From Dehalococcoidales bacterium (lineage in GTDB: Bacteria > Chloroflexota > Dehalococcoidia > Dehalococcoidales > Fen-1064), in the NCBI GenBank assembly GCA_028712845.1, contig JAQTPO010000117.1, positions 1 through 6,032 on the forward strand: 6,032 bases of DNA. Direction: 5' to 3'. The notes beneath the pieces are model-generated. The model saw only the letters and a program-made list of their open reading frames with translations. It made no database searches and was not told where the DNA came from. Shown here piece after piece: positions 1 to 5,633 of the stretch (positions are counted from its first letter, which is position 1; every line of letters begins with the position of its first letter). Position numbers and translations under genes: made by a program.

Positions 1-1195
1 TGGGGACATAAACAGTCCAGTCTTCCATCACAGGGAAATTATTCTTTGCGCCATTGCCGAGGAGATATTCTTTGATTATCTTATCGCGGTCGATGCTCAT
101 CGCCAGAGCATAACGCACCCTGATGTCACTGAAAGGTAAATCCTTTAGGTCTTGCCTCATATTAAATTTCGGGGCGGCAAGGTAAGATAGTGCCTGCTTG
201 GACACCAGTTCAGGATTTGTTTTTGTCAGAGAAACACCATCTTGTGGAGCAAGGTCGAAGATATAATCCATTTTACCTGACCGCAACGCCGCCAGTCTGG
301 TGGGCAGGTCATAAATCATCAGGAATTTGAAAGCATCGACGTAGGGCAGTTTATTACCGGGATGGACTTCGTCAGTTTCCCAATAGTCGGGATTCTTTAC
401 ATAGCTGACGGAAGATTCCGGAACAAAGTCGGTGAGTATGAACGGACCTGTACCGGCAACGTGTTCCGGTTTAAGAATTGTGCCGCCCGCCGCATCGAAC
501 ATCTCTTTCGGCCATGTCTGACAACCTCTGAGAAGTTGAAGCAGGAATTCGCAATGTAACTGCTTCGCCTTAAAGGTTACGGTATATTTATCAGTGGCAG
601 TTACGGATGCGATGTAAGGCAGAATGTAAGTTGTGGTTTTCGGGTTTGCTATTGCCCTGAGATGAGAGTAAACACCGTCTTCAGCGACGACTTCTCGCCC
701 ATTTACCGGCGGTTTATTGTGGAAGTGGACACCCTGACGTAAGTGGATAATGACCGTCATCGGGTCCGGCTGTTCCCAGCTTTCCGCTATAGCGCCTGTT
801 ACGAACTCTAATGGGCTATAGGTGTAATGTATCCATGACCACTCATTGGTGCCGGCAGGCCCCTTTGACCAATCACCTATACCTAAAAGTTCATAGGCAA
901 AGGAGTTTACATACTTAATGTCGGTGCCGGCTTGTTCAGGGTCAAGACTTTTCAGAATTTGGACTGAGCCCAAGACAAGGGTACCGCCATACTCGGGTGT
1001 CCCGGCCGCTGTCGTCGGGGTAGTGGTGGGTGTAGTCGTCGGGGTAGTAGTAGGGGTAGTAGTCGGGGTTGTCGTTGGTGTTGTAGTAGGCGTTGTTGTG
1101 GGTGTAGTGGTAGGTTCGGCTTTACCGCAAGATGCCAGTAACATTGCCAGTACTACCACACAACTTACCGCTATCCACATGATTTTTCTTGTCAT
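1..1195 (-). CDS. ABC transporter substrate-binding lipoprotein, family 5 (peptide/nickel class), C-terminus cut by window edge
   Basis: This is the extracytoplasmic receptor that captures a solute and delivers it to the two permeases encoded upstream. The frame is open from an ATG at 1195 to the left edge, giving 398 residues with no stop, so the C-terminal part (usually 150-200 more residues) is missing. The start has an AGGAGG five bases upstream and is followed by a lipoprotein signal: basic MTRK, a hydrophobic core, and a lipobox LASC with the lipidated Cys at residue 23. A Thr-Pro linker (residues 29-60) tethers the domain to the membrane. Family 5 hallmarks are LRQGVHFH (152-159) followed by NKPPVNGRE (160-168), GTGPF (248-252) and VRYALAMSIDRD (360-371). 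These place it in the SBP_bac_5 (DppA/OppA) class. The ligand cannot be read from sequence; peptides are typical, but this class also binds nickel chelates, sugars and other organics. The family call is secure, the substrate is unknown. Confidence 0.93.
   Translation of the reverse strand, partial: MTRKIMWIAVSCVVVLAMLLASCGKAEPTTTPTTTPTTTPTTTPTTTPTTTPTTTPTTTPTTAAGTPEYGGTLVLGSVQILKSLDPEQAGTDIKYVNSFAYELLGIGDWSKGPAGTNEWSWIHYTYSPLEFVTGAIAESWEQPDPMTVIIHLRQGVHFHNKPPVNGREVVAEDGVYSHLRAIANPKTTTYILPYIASVTATDKYTVTFKAKQLHCEFLLQLLRGCQTWPKEMFDAAGGTILKPEHVAGTGPFILTDFVPESSVSYVKNPDYWETDEVHPGNKLPYVDAFKFLMIYDLPTRLAALRSGKMDYIFDLAPQDGVSLTKTNPELVSKQALSYLAAPKFNMRQDLKDLPFSDIRVRYALAMSIDRDKIIKEYLLGNGAKNNFPVMEDWTVYVP
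1016..1111 (-). repeat. Eight tandem Thr-Thr-Thr-Pro repeats (12-bp degenerate units) in lipoprotein linker
   Basis: Residues 29-60 of the substrate-binding protein are eight perfect TTTP units. At DNA level the unit is 12 bp, but synonymous Thr and Pro codons are mixed freely (ACC, ACT, ACA, ACG; CCC, CCT, CCA, CCG), so the DNA copies are far from identical. This suggests the repeat is kept for its protein property, a stiff extended spacer between the lipid anchor and the binding domain, and not as a recent DNA duplication. Such Thr/Pro spacers are common after the lipidated Cys in Gram-positive and Chloroflexota lipoproteins. Confidence 0.9.
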
Positions 1196-1334
1196 TCGTT
1201 CCTCCTGTATTTTCATTTTGCATGCCATATCAATCCGATTGCTTTTAATCACATATTTTTGCTATCTTACCCCCCTTTCCCTCTATATATTTTCAGGTAT
1301 TTCTTATAGTAATCGAACTTCGTTCGGTATCCTG
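1196..1334 (-). other. Intergenic gap between permease and binding-protein genes, with small hairpins
   Basis: This 139-base AT-rich stretch separates the DppC-type permease stop from the lipoprotein start. On the leftward strand it begins with two small dyads: a bulged stem spanning the permease stop codon (1334-1350) and a 5-bp stem with 3-base loop (1314-1326). Neither is followed by a U-run, so I do not call a terminator. I see no convincing -35/-10 pair for a private promoter of the binding-protein gene. The gap is much longer than the 14 and 37 bases between the other genes of the unit, so separate expression or mRNA processing is possible. Confidence 0.4.
1201..1206 (-). promoter_or_regulatory. 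Ribosome binding site of the substrate-binding protein
   Basis: A full AGGAGG consensus lies five bases before the ATG at 1195. It fixes the start of the lipoprotein and is the strongest site in the leftward unit, in keeping with the high level usually needed for a binding protein relative to its permeases. Confidence 0.8.
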
Positions 1335-2285
1335 CTACTGGGCAGTTAGCTTTTCCTGGATTTTCTTTGCCTTGCCGCTTCCGTAGCGTCCCAATCCGCC
1401 TCTTAACCTGGGGTCAAGAATATCTCTCATAGCATCTCCCAGCATATTGATGCCATATACCACCAGCGCCAGAGCAAGTCCGGGCCAGAAAGCCATCCAC
1501 GGATTTTGTAACATGTAAGCACGTCCGGAACCACTGAGCATACTGCCCCAACTTGGATTCGGAGGCGGGATACCAAACCCGAGGAAACTAATCGTAGCCT
1601 CCGTTAATATGGCGGAACCCATATTCACGGTAAACAGAATAATAATAGGAGCCATAACATTGGGAAGTATATGACGGACAAGGATTCTTAAGGTAGAAGA
1701 ACCCAATGCTTGGGATGCCTGGACATAAATGTTCTCCTTAGTGGAAATCACCGCGCTTCTAACGACACGGGAACCAGTGAAACCCTGCAAAGCGCCAATT
1801 ACTAATATTACCTGCCATAACCCCTGCCCTATCACCGCCATAATCGTCAGAATGAGAAATATGTGGGGGAAAGACATCCATGCATCGACAAATCGCTGCA
1901 CCACGATATCAAACTTGCCACCGAGGAATCCGGATAGAAGCCCGAGAATGATAGCAAAGGCGGTACCGATAGTAGTAGCGCCTAGACCGACGAGCATCGA
2001 AATACGCGCTCCGTAAATGATTCTCGTGAGCAAATCACGCCCTAACCCGTCCGTACCCAGCAGGTGTTGGGCCGATGGACCCAGCAATCTGGCGCCGAGG
2101 TCCTGTTCATTCATTCCAAAAGGTGAAATATAATTGGCGAAAATACCGGCGAGAAAAGCTAACAAGACAATAACAGCGCCCATTGTCCCCAGCGGTTTCT
2201 CTTTAATTAACCTGCGAAACAATTCACCGAGAAAGGTCTGTTTCTTGATTTTCTTTATTGCTACTTTGCCTGCTGTACTCTCCAT
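1335..2285 (-). CDS. ABC transporter permease, DppC/OppC/NikC type
   Basis: This is the second inner-membrane subunit of a peptide/nickel-class importer, pairing with the DppB-type permease just upstream to form the channel. The protein has 316 residues, a normal length for the family. A basic N-terminal segment precedes a first membrane helix (about 36-54), then the typical extracellular LLGTDGLGRDLLTRIIYGAR stretch (about 75-94), further helices, and the cytoplasmic EAA-type loop (about 187-210, with QALG and HILPN) that docks on the ATPase. Near the C-terminus come SFLGFGIPPPNPSWG (about 233-247) and LGDAMRDILDPRLR (282-295), both classic for this subunit. I chose the ATG at 2285 because an AAGGA lies seven bases before it; an in-frame TTG directly before (2288) would add one residue. 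It begins 14 bases after the DppB-type stop, so the two are co-transcribed. The substrate is not evident. Confidence 0.93.
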   Translation of the reverse strand: MESTAGKVAIKKIKKQTFLGELFRRLIKEKPLGTMGAVIVLLAFLAGIFANYISPFGMNEQDLGARLLGPSAQHLLGTDGLGRDLLTRIIYGARISMLVGLGATTIGTAFAIILGLLSGFLGGKFDIVVQRFVDAWMSFPHIFLILTIMAVIGQGLWQVILVIGALQGFTGSRVVRSAVISTKENIYVQASQALGSSTLRILVRHILPNVMAPIIILFTVNMGSAILTEATISFLGFGIPPPNPSWGSMLSGSGRAYMLQNPWMAFWPGLALALVVYGINMLGDAMRDILDPRLRGGLGRYGSGKAKKIQEKLTAQ

Positions 2286-2292
2286 CAATACA

Positions 2293-2297
2293 TCCTT
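2293..2297 (-). promoter_or_regulatory. Ribosome binding site deciding the DppC-type start
   Basis: AAGGA here sits seven bases from the ATG at 2285 but only four from the adjacent in-frame TTG at 2288. The spacing favours ATG. The two choices differ by a single residue. Confidence 0.55.
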
Positions 2298-2299
2298 CC

Positions 2300-3250
2300 C
2301 TATTTATACCGAATCCTCGGGTCCAGCCACGAATATGTAAAGTCCACAACGATGTTAATTACCAGAACAAACACGGCAACACAGACGTTTATACCTGAAA
2401 CCAGTGGATAATCACGGTCACTTAAAGCACCCAGCATCAGACGACCGACACCGGGCAAGGAGAATATTTGCTCCGTCACGACAGCACCACCGATTAATAA
2501 AGGTATTTGAAGACCGATAATTGTGATTACCGGAATCAGCGCATTTTTCAGAGCGTGCCTCATCACCACGACTCTTTCTTTCAACCCTTTGGACCATGCA
2601 GTACGGATATAATCGTGCCTCAGCACTTCCAGCATCATCGTACGGGTCATTCTCATTGTGGTACCGGAGATTACCATCCCCAAAATCACCGATGGAATGG
2701 CAAATAATTGCAGGTTTGCTATCGGATCTTGTGTAAACGCAATGTACTCCATCGGTGGCGTCCACTGCCACCAGATTGAAGGGTAAACTATCACCATCGT
2801 CCCCAGCCAGAAACTGGGCAAAGCGATAAAGGCAACCGCCAGACTACGGGCAAGATAATCACCCAGGGTATCCTGCCTTATTGCGGAGTAGATGCCAATA
2901 GGAATAGCTATTATCTGCGATGTAAGAAGCGCCAGAATACCGAGTTCAAAAGTTATAGGCAACCGGCGCGCAACCTGTGAAGCAACAGTATCACCCGTCC
3001 ATAATGACTTACCCAAGTCACCGCGCACGATAGCAGTGAGCCAGCGCCAGTATTGCACGTGGTCAGGCACATCCAATCCTAATGCGTGTCTGAGTGCGTC
3101 CATGTCCACCTGCGTGGCATGTTGCTTTTCCTGCAACATCATGGCAACTACATCACCGGGGATAAAACGCACAGAGAAGAAACAAATTATGGTCACCAGT
3201 ACCATGGTAGGTATGATTAGTAACAGTCTCCTGATTATATACGCCTGCAC
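2300..3250 (-). CDS. ABC transporter permease, DppB/OppB/NikB type
   Basis: This is the first inner-membrane channel subunit of the importer. It has 316 residues, the usual length. It opens with the family's MQAYIIRRLLLIIPTM helix and the RFIPGD motif (28-33), followed by a periplasmic segment containing ALGLD (55-59), which is conserved in DppB proteins. The GDLGKSLWTG stretch follows, then five more membrane helices. The cytoplasmic EAA-type loop is at 213-240 (DYIRTAWSKGL, then RHALKNALIPV). Near the end are the conserved FSLPGVGRL (263-270) and SWLDPRIRYK (307-316). The start is a GTG at 3250, supported by GGGAGGG five bases upstream and by alignment of the N-terminal helix with the family. 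The gene begins 37 bases after the TetR stop and no terminator is visible between them, so it is probably read from the same promoter as the regulator. Function is certain at the class level; the substrate is unknown. Confidence 0.93.
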   Translation of the reverse strand: MQAYIIRRLLLIIPTMVLVTIICFFSVRFIPGDVVAMMLQEKQHATQVDMDALRHALGLDVPDHVQYWRWLTAIVRGDLGKSLWTGDTVASQVARRLPITFELGILALLTSQIIAIPIGIYSAIRQDTLGDYLARSLAVAFIALPSFWLGTMVIVYPSIWWQWTPPMEYIAFTQDPIANLQLFAIPSVILGMVISGTTMRMTRTMMLEVLRHDYIRTAWSKGLKERVVVMRHALKNALIPVITIIGLQIPLLIGGAVVTEQIFSLPGVGRLMLGALSDRDYPLVSGINVCVAVFVLVINIVVDFTYSWLDPRIRYK

Positions 3251-3255
3251 TCAAT

Positions 3256-3262
3256 CCCTCCC
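3256..3262 (-). promoter_or_regulatory. Ribosome binding site for the GTG start of the DppB-type permease
   Basis: GGGAGGG lies five bases before the GTG at 3250. It supports this non-ATG start, which also gives the expected N-terminal membrane helix. Confidence 0.7.
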
Positions 3263-3287
3263 GATTGACTCATCTATTATCTTCTTG

Positions 3288-4013
3288 TCATTTAACTAAA
3301 TTTATATCAGTTAGCAGTTTCTTTTTATCAACGAGCTTGTATTCAGGCTCCTTGCATGTCATTTCAGGCAAATTGTTTCGCCCTGCTACACCCAATGAAC
3401 GGATGATATGCGCCAAAAGCGTTTTCTTGTATTCATCTAGCGTGTACTTTTTTCTCAACGACCAGCGTGAATTTGCCCATCTCCCGCAGAGACTAACGAT
3501 ATCTGAAGCTACCAACCACGTATCTACCACAACGAATTGTCCTGCTTCTATACCGTTGACGAGCAAAGTCTCGAAATATTCTGTAAGACGTATAGAATCT
3601 TCGAAAAGGGATCGACGCCCTGATTTTTCTAATATGGGCATAACATGTCCAAGAAAAATATACATATCCTGGTATTTATCAACGCGGTCCAGGTGAAACT
3701 CGATAGCAATACGCAGTGAATCAAGTGGATTCATACCGACTGCATTTACTCGTATCTTTTCAGTGAACTCTCTCTGTTTTGCTCTGTTGAACTGAATAAT
3801 CAAATACAGGATATCTTCTTTAGAACCGATGTAATGATACAGTCCGCCTTTGCTCATCCCAAAGGCTTCCGCGAGTTCATTCATAGTCGTCCGGTCATAA
3901 CCTTTCTTGACAAACGCCGAGCTGGCACAGATGACAATTTCACTCCTGCGTTTATCAACAAGGTCTTCATCACGGCTATATGTCCGGATTTTTCTTACCG
4001 AACCATCGAGCAT
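3288..4013 (-). CDS. TetR/AcrR-family transcriptional regulator, FadR/KstR2-like
   Basis: This is a ligand-responsive dimeric DNA-binding repressor of 241 residues. The TetR N-terminal domain spans about 22-70: AFVKKGYDRTTMNELAEAFG leads into the helix-turn-helix recognition segment MSKGGLYHYIGSKEDIL (53-69), the family signature. The rest is a helical ligand domain. Its RWANSRW (178-184), then YTLDEY (190-195), resembles the C-terminal domain of FadR/KstR2-type regulators, whose ligands are acyl-CoAs. A tail of about 30 residues after 211 looks extra. The ATG at 4013 has GGAG eight bases upstream. The gene is first in the leftward unit, with a consensus promoter and a palindrome at the start site, so it very likely represses itself and the transporter genes. 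It is divergent from a thiolase, which fits an acyl-CoA signal. The TetR class is certain; the ligand is inference. Confidence 0.92.
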   Translation of the reverse strand: MLDGSVRKIRTYSRDEDLVDKRRSEIVICASSAFVKKGYDRTTMNELAEAFGMSKGGLYHYIGSKEDILYLIIQFNRAKQREFTEKIRVNAVGMNPLDSLRIAIEFHLDRVDKYQDMYIFLGHVMPILEKSGRRSLFEDSIRLTEYFETLLVNGIEAGQFVVVDTWLVASDIVSLCGRWANSRWSLRKKYTLDEYKKTLLAHIIRSLGVAGRNNLPEMTCKEPEYKLVDKKKLLTDINLVK

Positions 4014-4051
4014 GATTGACTCTCCGGTATGAAAATTAATTCTTTACTGTT

Positions 4052-4071
4052 CCTACCGTCCAGTAGGTAGG
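4052..4071. promoter_or_regulatory. Probable TetR operator (20-bp inverted repeat)
   Basis: The 20 bases CCTACCGTCCAGTAGGTAGG carry perfect 6-bp arms (CCTACC / GGTAGG) around an 8-base centre; 7 of 10 symmetric pairs match. Size and symmetry suit a TetR dimer. The site lies directly downstream of the predicted start point of the tetR promoter, where bound repressor would block initiation or clearance. The right arm is part of three GTAG units in a row (4063-4074), which may offer a second binding register. The site is inferred from position and symmetry. Confidence 0.65.
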
Positions 4072-4078
4072 TAGCAAT

Positions 4079-4107
4079 ATAATAAACGACTTACATCCGA
4101 TTGTCAA
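4079..4107 (-). promoter_or_regulatory. Sigma-70 promoter of the tetR-permease unit
   Basis: On the minus strand a perfect -35 TTGACA (4107-4102) is followed by a 17-base spacer and a -10 TATTAT (4084-4079), five of six matches to TATAAT. Transcription should start near 4072, giving a leader of about 59 bases before the tetR ATG at 4013. The candidate operator begins at the very next bases. Confidence 0.8.
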
Positions 4108-4163
4108 GACTAATTTTTTGTAGGTCTATGCAATCATCAGAATATATCTTCTTAAATTAATAT

Positions 4164-4226
4164 ATAATGCGAAAATCACCTCGTTCAAATTTATGCTCTA
4201 TAAAAATACCCGCATTATGAGCATAA
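4164..4226. repeat. Overlapping inverted repeats upstream of the thiolase promoter
   Basis: Two perfect 8-bp inverted repeats interlock here: ATAATGCG (4164-4171) with CGCATTAT (4211-4218), and TTATGCTC (4191-4198) with GAGCATAA (4219-4226). The right-hand part is itself a near-palindrome, ATTATGAGCATAAT (4214-4227, 12 of 14 symmetric bases). All elements share a TTATG/CATAA core. They lie upstream of the predicted thiolase start (near 4289), the palindrome centre being about 68 bases before it, which is a plausible place for an activator. No regulator is assigned, and AT-rich sequence yields such dyads by chance fairly often. Confidence 0.4.
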
Positions 4227-4254
4227 TAGCAGGCAAATGTTATAAAATAAATAA

Positions 4255-4282
4255 TTGACGATAATGAAAAGACCCGTAAAAT
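4255..4282 (+). promoter_or_regulatory. Predicted sigma-70 promoter of the thiolase gene
   Basis: TTGACG (4255-4260) and TAAAAT (4277-4282), separated by 16 bases, each match the -35 and -10 consensus at five of six positions. The start would fall near 4289, leaving a short leader of about 18 bases that contains the ribosome binding site. The promoter is roughly 180 bases away from the candidate TetR operator, and no copy of that operator overlaps it. Confidence 0.6.
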
Positions 4283-4292
4283 ATATTGAGGT

Positions 4293-4299
4293 AAGGAGG
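4293..4299 (+). promoter_or_regulatory. Ribosome binding site for the GTG start of the thiolase
   Basis: AAGGAGG lies seven bases before the GTG at 4307. This optimal site decides for the GTG start, which also gives the canonical thiolase N-terminus (MKEVVIASGVRTPIG). Confidence 0.8.
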
Positions 4300-4306
4300 C
4301 ATTTTA

Positions 4307-5569
4307 GTGAAAGAGGTAGTCATTGCTAGTGGAGTAAGAACTCCCATTGGTGCGTACTGCGGGATGCTCAGAGAAATTCCCGTGGAAAAGCTCGCCGCCA
4401 TCGTGCTGAATGAAGCGGTAAAGCAGGCAAACGTGAAACCGGCAGAGGTCGATGATGTAATTTTATCGCAAGCCTATGCTAACGGCGAAACACCTAATCT
4501 CGCCCGCAAGGCTTTACTTGAGGCCGGTTGGCCTGTTGAAGTTCCCGGTTTTACGCTCGACCGGCGCTGTTGTTCCGGTGTTCAGGCTGTCTGGAACGGT
4601 GCGATGCAAATTCAGACTGAAAATGCTGATATTGTAGTTGCATCCGGCGCCGAAAGTATGAGCCGCGCCGAATTTTACATCCCCGGCGAGTTCCTCAAAT
4701 GGGGAGTCGGCGGCAGAACAGACCCCAAATGGGGTTTCTTCCCCCGTCAGCACGGCGCTATGAATCTATGGGGCATCCCCTTTTACGATAGGATTCAACG
4801 CGGCAGACCCATGCATCAACCAATCGAAAGATTCGGTGAATTAAACTCCATGATGACCTGGGCTGAAACAGCCGCTAAAAATGAAAAGATAAGCAGACAG
4901 GATATTGATAAATGGTCACTCCGCTCTCATCAGAAAGCTATCGCCGCTATTGATGCCGGTAAATTCAAGGAAGAAATTGTCCCCATCCCTGTTACGGAAA
5001 AAGGTAAAACCGTGATGCTGGATACAGATGAAACCCCCAGACGGGATTCATCTTTAGAAGCGCTGGCTAAGTTGCGCCCGGTATATGAAGGCGGTGTTTG
5101 CACAGCCGGTAATTCCTCCAGCGAAAATGACGGCGCCGGCGCCATGGTGTTGATGACCCCCGAAAAAGCAAAGGCGCACGGTATCAAACCACTGGTCTCT
5201 CTGGTAGGCTTCGGTATCGGTGGCGCTGACCCCACACTGACCTATCCTGCAGTGCCTGTAGCAGTAAATAAGGCATTAAAGAAAGCCGGCGGGCTCACTA
5301 TCAATGACATCGACCTGATTGAAGTCCAGGAAGCCTTTGCTGCGCAGTTACTTGCCGATGTGAAATTGATGGGAATGAAACCTGATGATGTTGACAGGAA
5401 AGTTAACGTCAACGGTTCAGGAATTTCACTGGGGCATCCCATCGGCGCAACCGGTGTAATGAGATTGGTTACCCTGATTCACGAAATGGTAAGACGCGAC
5501 TCAAAGTATGGTTTACTAACTATTTGCGGCGGCGGTGGTCTGGGTATCGCTGTTGTCGTAGCCAGATAA
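4307..5569 (+). CDS. Thiolase family protein (acetyl-CoA acetyltransferase / 3-ketoacyl-CoA thiolase type)
   Basis: Thiolases cleave 3-ketoacyl-CoA with CoA or condense two acyl-CoAs through a Cys-bound acyl intermediate in the cytoplasm. This protein has 420 residues, about 25 more than typical bacterial acetyl-CoA acetyltransferases. Fingerprints seen: VRTPIG (10-15); nucleophile region LDRRCCSGVQAV (84-95) with Cys88 as the likely nucleophile; SGAESMS; GSGISLGHPIGATG (370-383) with His377; and CGGGGLG (407-413) with Cys407, the catalytic acid/base. His377 and Cys407 are 30 residues apart, as in classical thiolases. Two oddities: the NEAF fingerprint reads QEAF (341-344), and the loop domain around 130-170 is enlarged and rich in Trp, Phe and Pro. 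The gene starts at GTG 4307, ends in a double TAA and is monocistronic before a strong terminator. Family certain; chain length and direction unknown. A divergent TetR gene of acyl-CoA-sensing type suggests beta-oxidation or a related pathway. Confidence 0.93.
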   Translation: MKEVVIASGVRTPIGAYCGMLREIPVEKLAAIVLNEAVKQANVKPAEVDDVILSQAYANGETPNLARKALLEAGWPVEVPGFTLDRRCCSGVQAVWNGAMQIQTENADIVVASGAESMSRAEFYIPGEFLKWGVGGRTDPKWGFFPRQHGAMNLWGIPFYDRIQRGRPMHQPIERFGELNSMMTWAETAAKNEKISRQDIDKWSLRSHQKAIAAIDAGKFKEEIVPIPVTEKGKTVMLDTDETPRRDSSLEALAKLRPVYEGGVCTAGNSSSENDGAGAMVLMTPEKAKAHGIKPLVSLVGFGIGGADPTLTYPAVPVAVNKALKKAGGLTINDIDLIEVQEAFAAQLLADVKLMGMKPDDVDRKVNVNGSGISLGHPIGATGVMRLVTLIHEMVRRDSKYGLLTICGGGGLGIAVVVAR

Positions 5570-5590
5570 TAAACAGTATATTTATCAATC

Positions 5591-5633
5591 AATAAATAGA
5601 GAGCCACGAAGCAATCGTGGCTCTCTATTTATT
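5591..5633. terminator. Bidirectional Rho-independent terminator between convergent genes
   Basis: A perfect 19-bp stem (5591-5609 with 5615-5633) closes a 5-base loop. The core GAGAGCCACGA is GC-rich, and the outer AATAAATA/TATTTATT arms supply the U-rich run on either strand. It begins 21 bases after the thiolase stop. On the minus strand it terminates the formyltransferase gene, whose last codons and TAG stop (5625-5633) lie inside the stem. Confidence 0.9.

Noticed and set aside
362..559. Plus-strand 65-codon frame at the left side
   Set aside because: It is antisense to the substrate-binding protein, whose frame is open throughout and carries family motifs across this interval.
1016..1111. 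CRISPR or other DNA repeat array
   Set aside because: Units are 12 bp, contiguous without spacers, in coding frame and degenerate only at synonymous positions, so this is a protein linker.
1314..1326. Terminator after the DppC-type permease
   Set aside because: The stem is only 5 bp and no U-run follows on the minus strand; the binding-protein gene continues in the same direction.
918..1349. Open frame on the plus strand with a Gly-Val-Val-Val repeat
   Set aside because: It is the antisense reading of the Thr-Thr-Thr-Pro linker of the minus-strand lipoprotein, which has a signal peptide, a ribosome binding site and family motifs. The plus frame has no homology signal of its own.
1334..1350. 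Plus-strand terminator (dyad followed by TTTT)
   Set aside because: The stem is short and bulged, and there is no plus-strand gene upstream to terminate; the sequence is the coding end of the permease.
2418..2771. Second minus-strand open frame of 117 codons inside the DppB-type permease
   Set aside because: It lies in another frame of a clearly conserved permease, has no membrane or domain features and no ribosome binding site.
3265..3696. Plus-strand open frame opposite the TetR gene
   Set aside because: It is antisense to a canonical TetR protein, with low-complexity composition and no supported start.
4108..4163. Small RNA or tRNA gene in the intergenic region
   Set aside because: The stretch is AT-rich with no cloverleaf, no conserved tRNA motifs and no terminator-like hairpin of its own.
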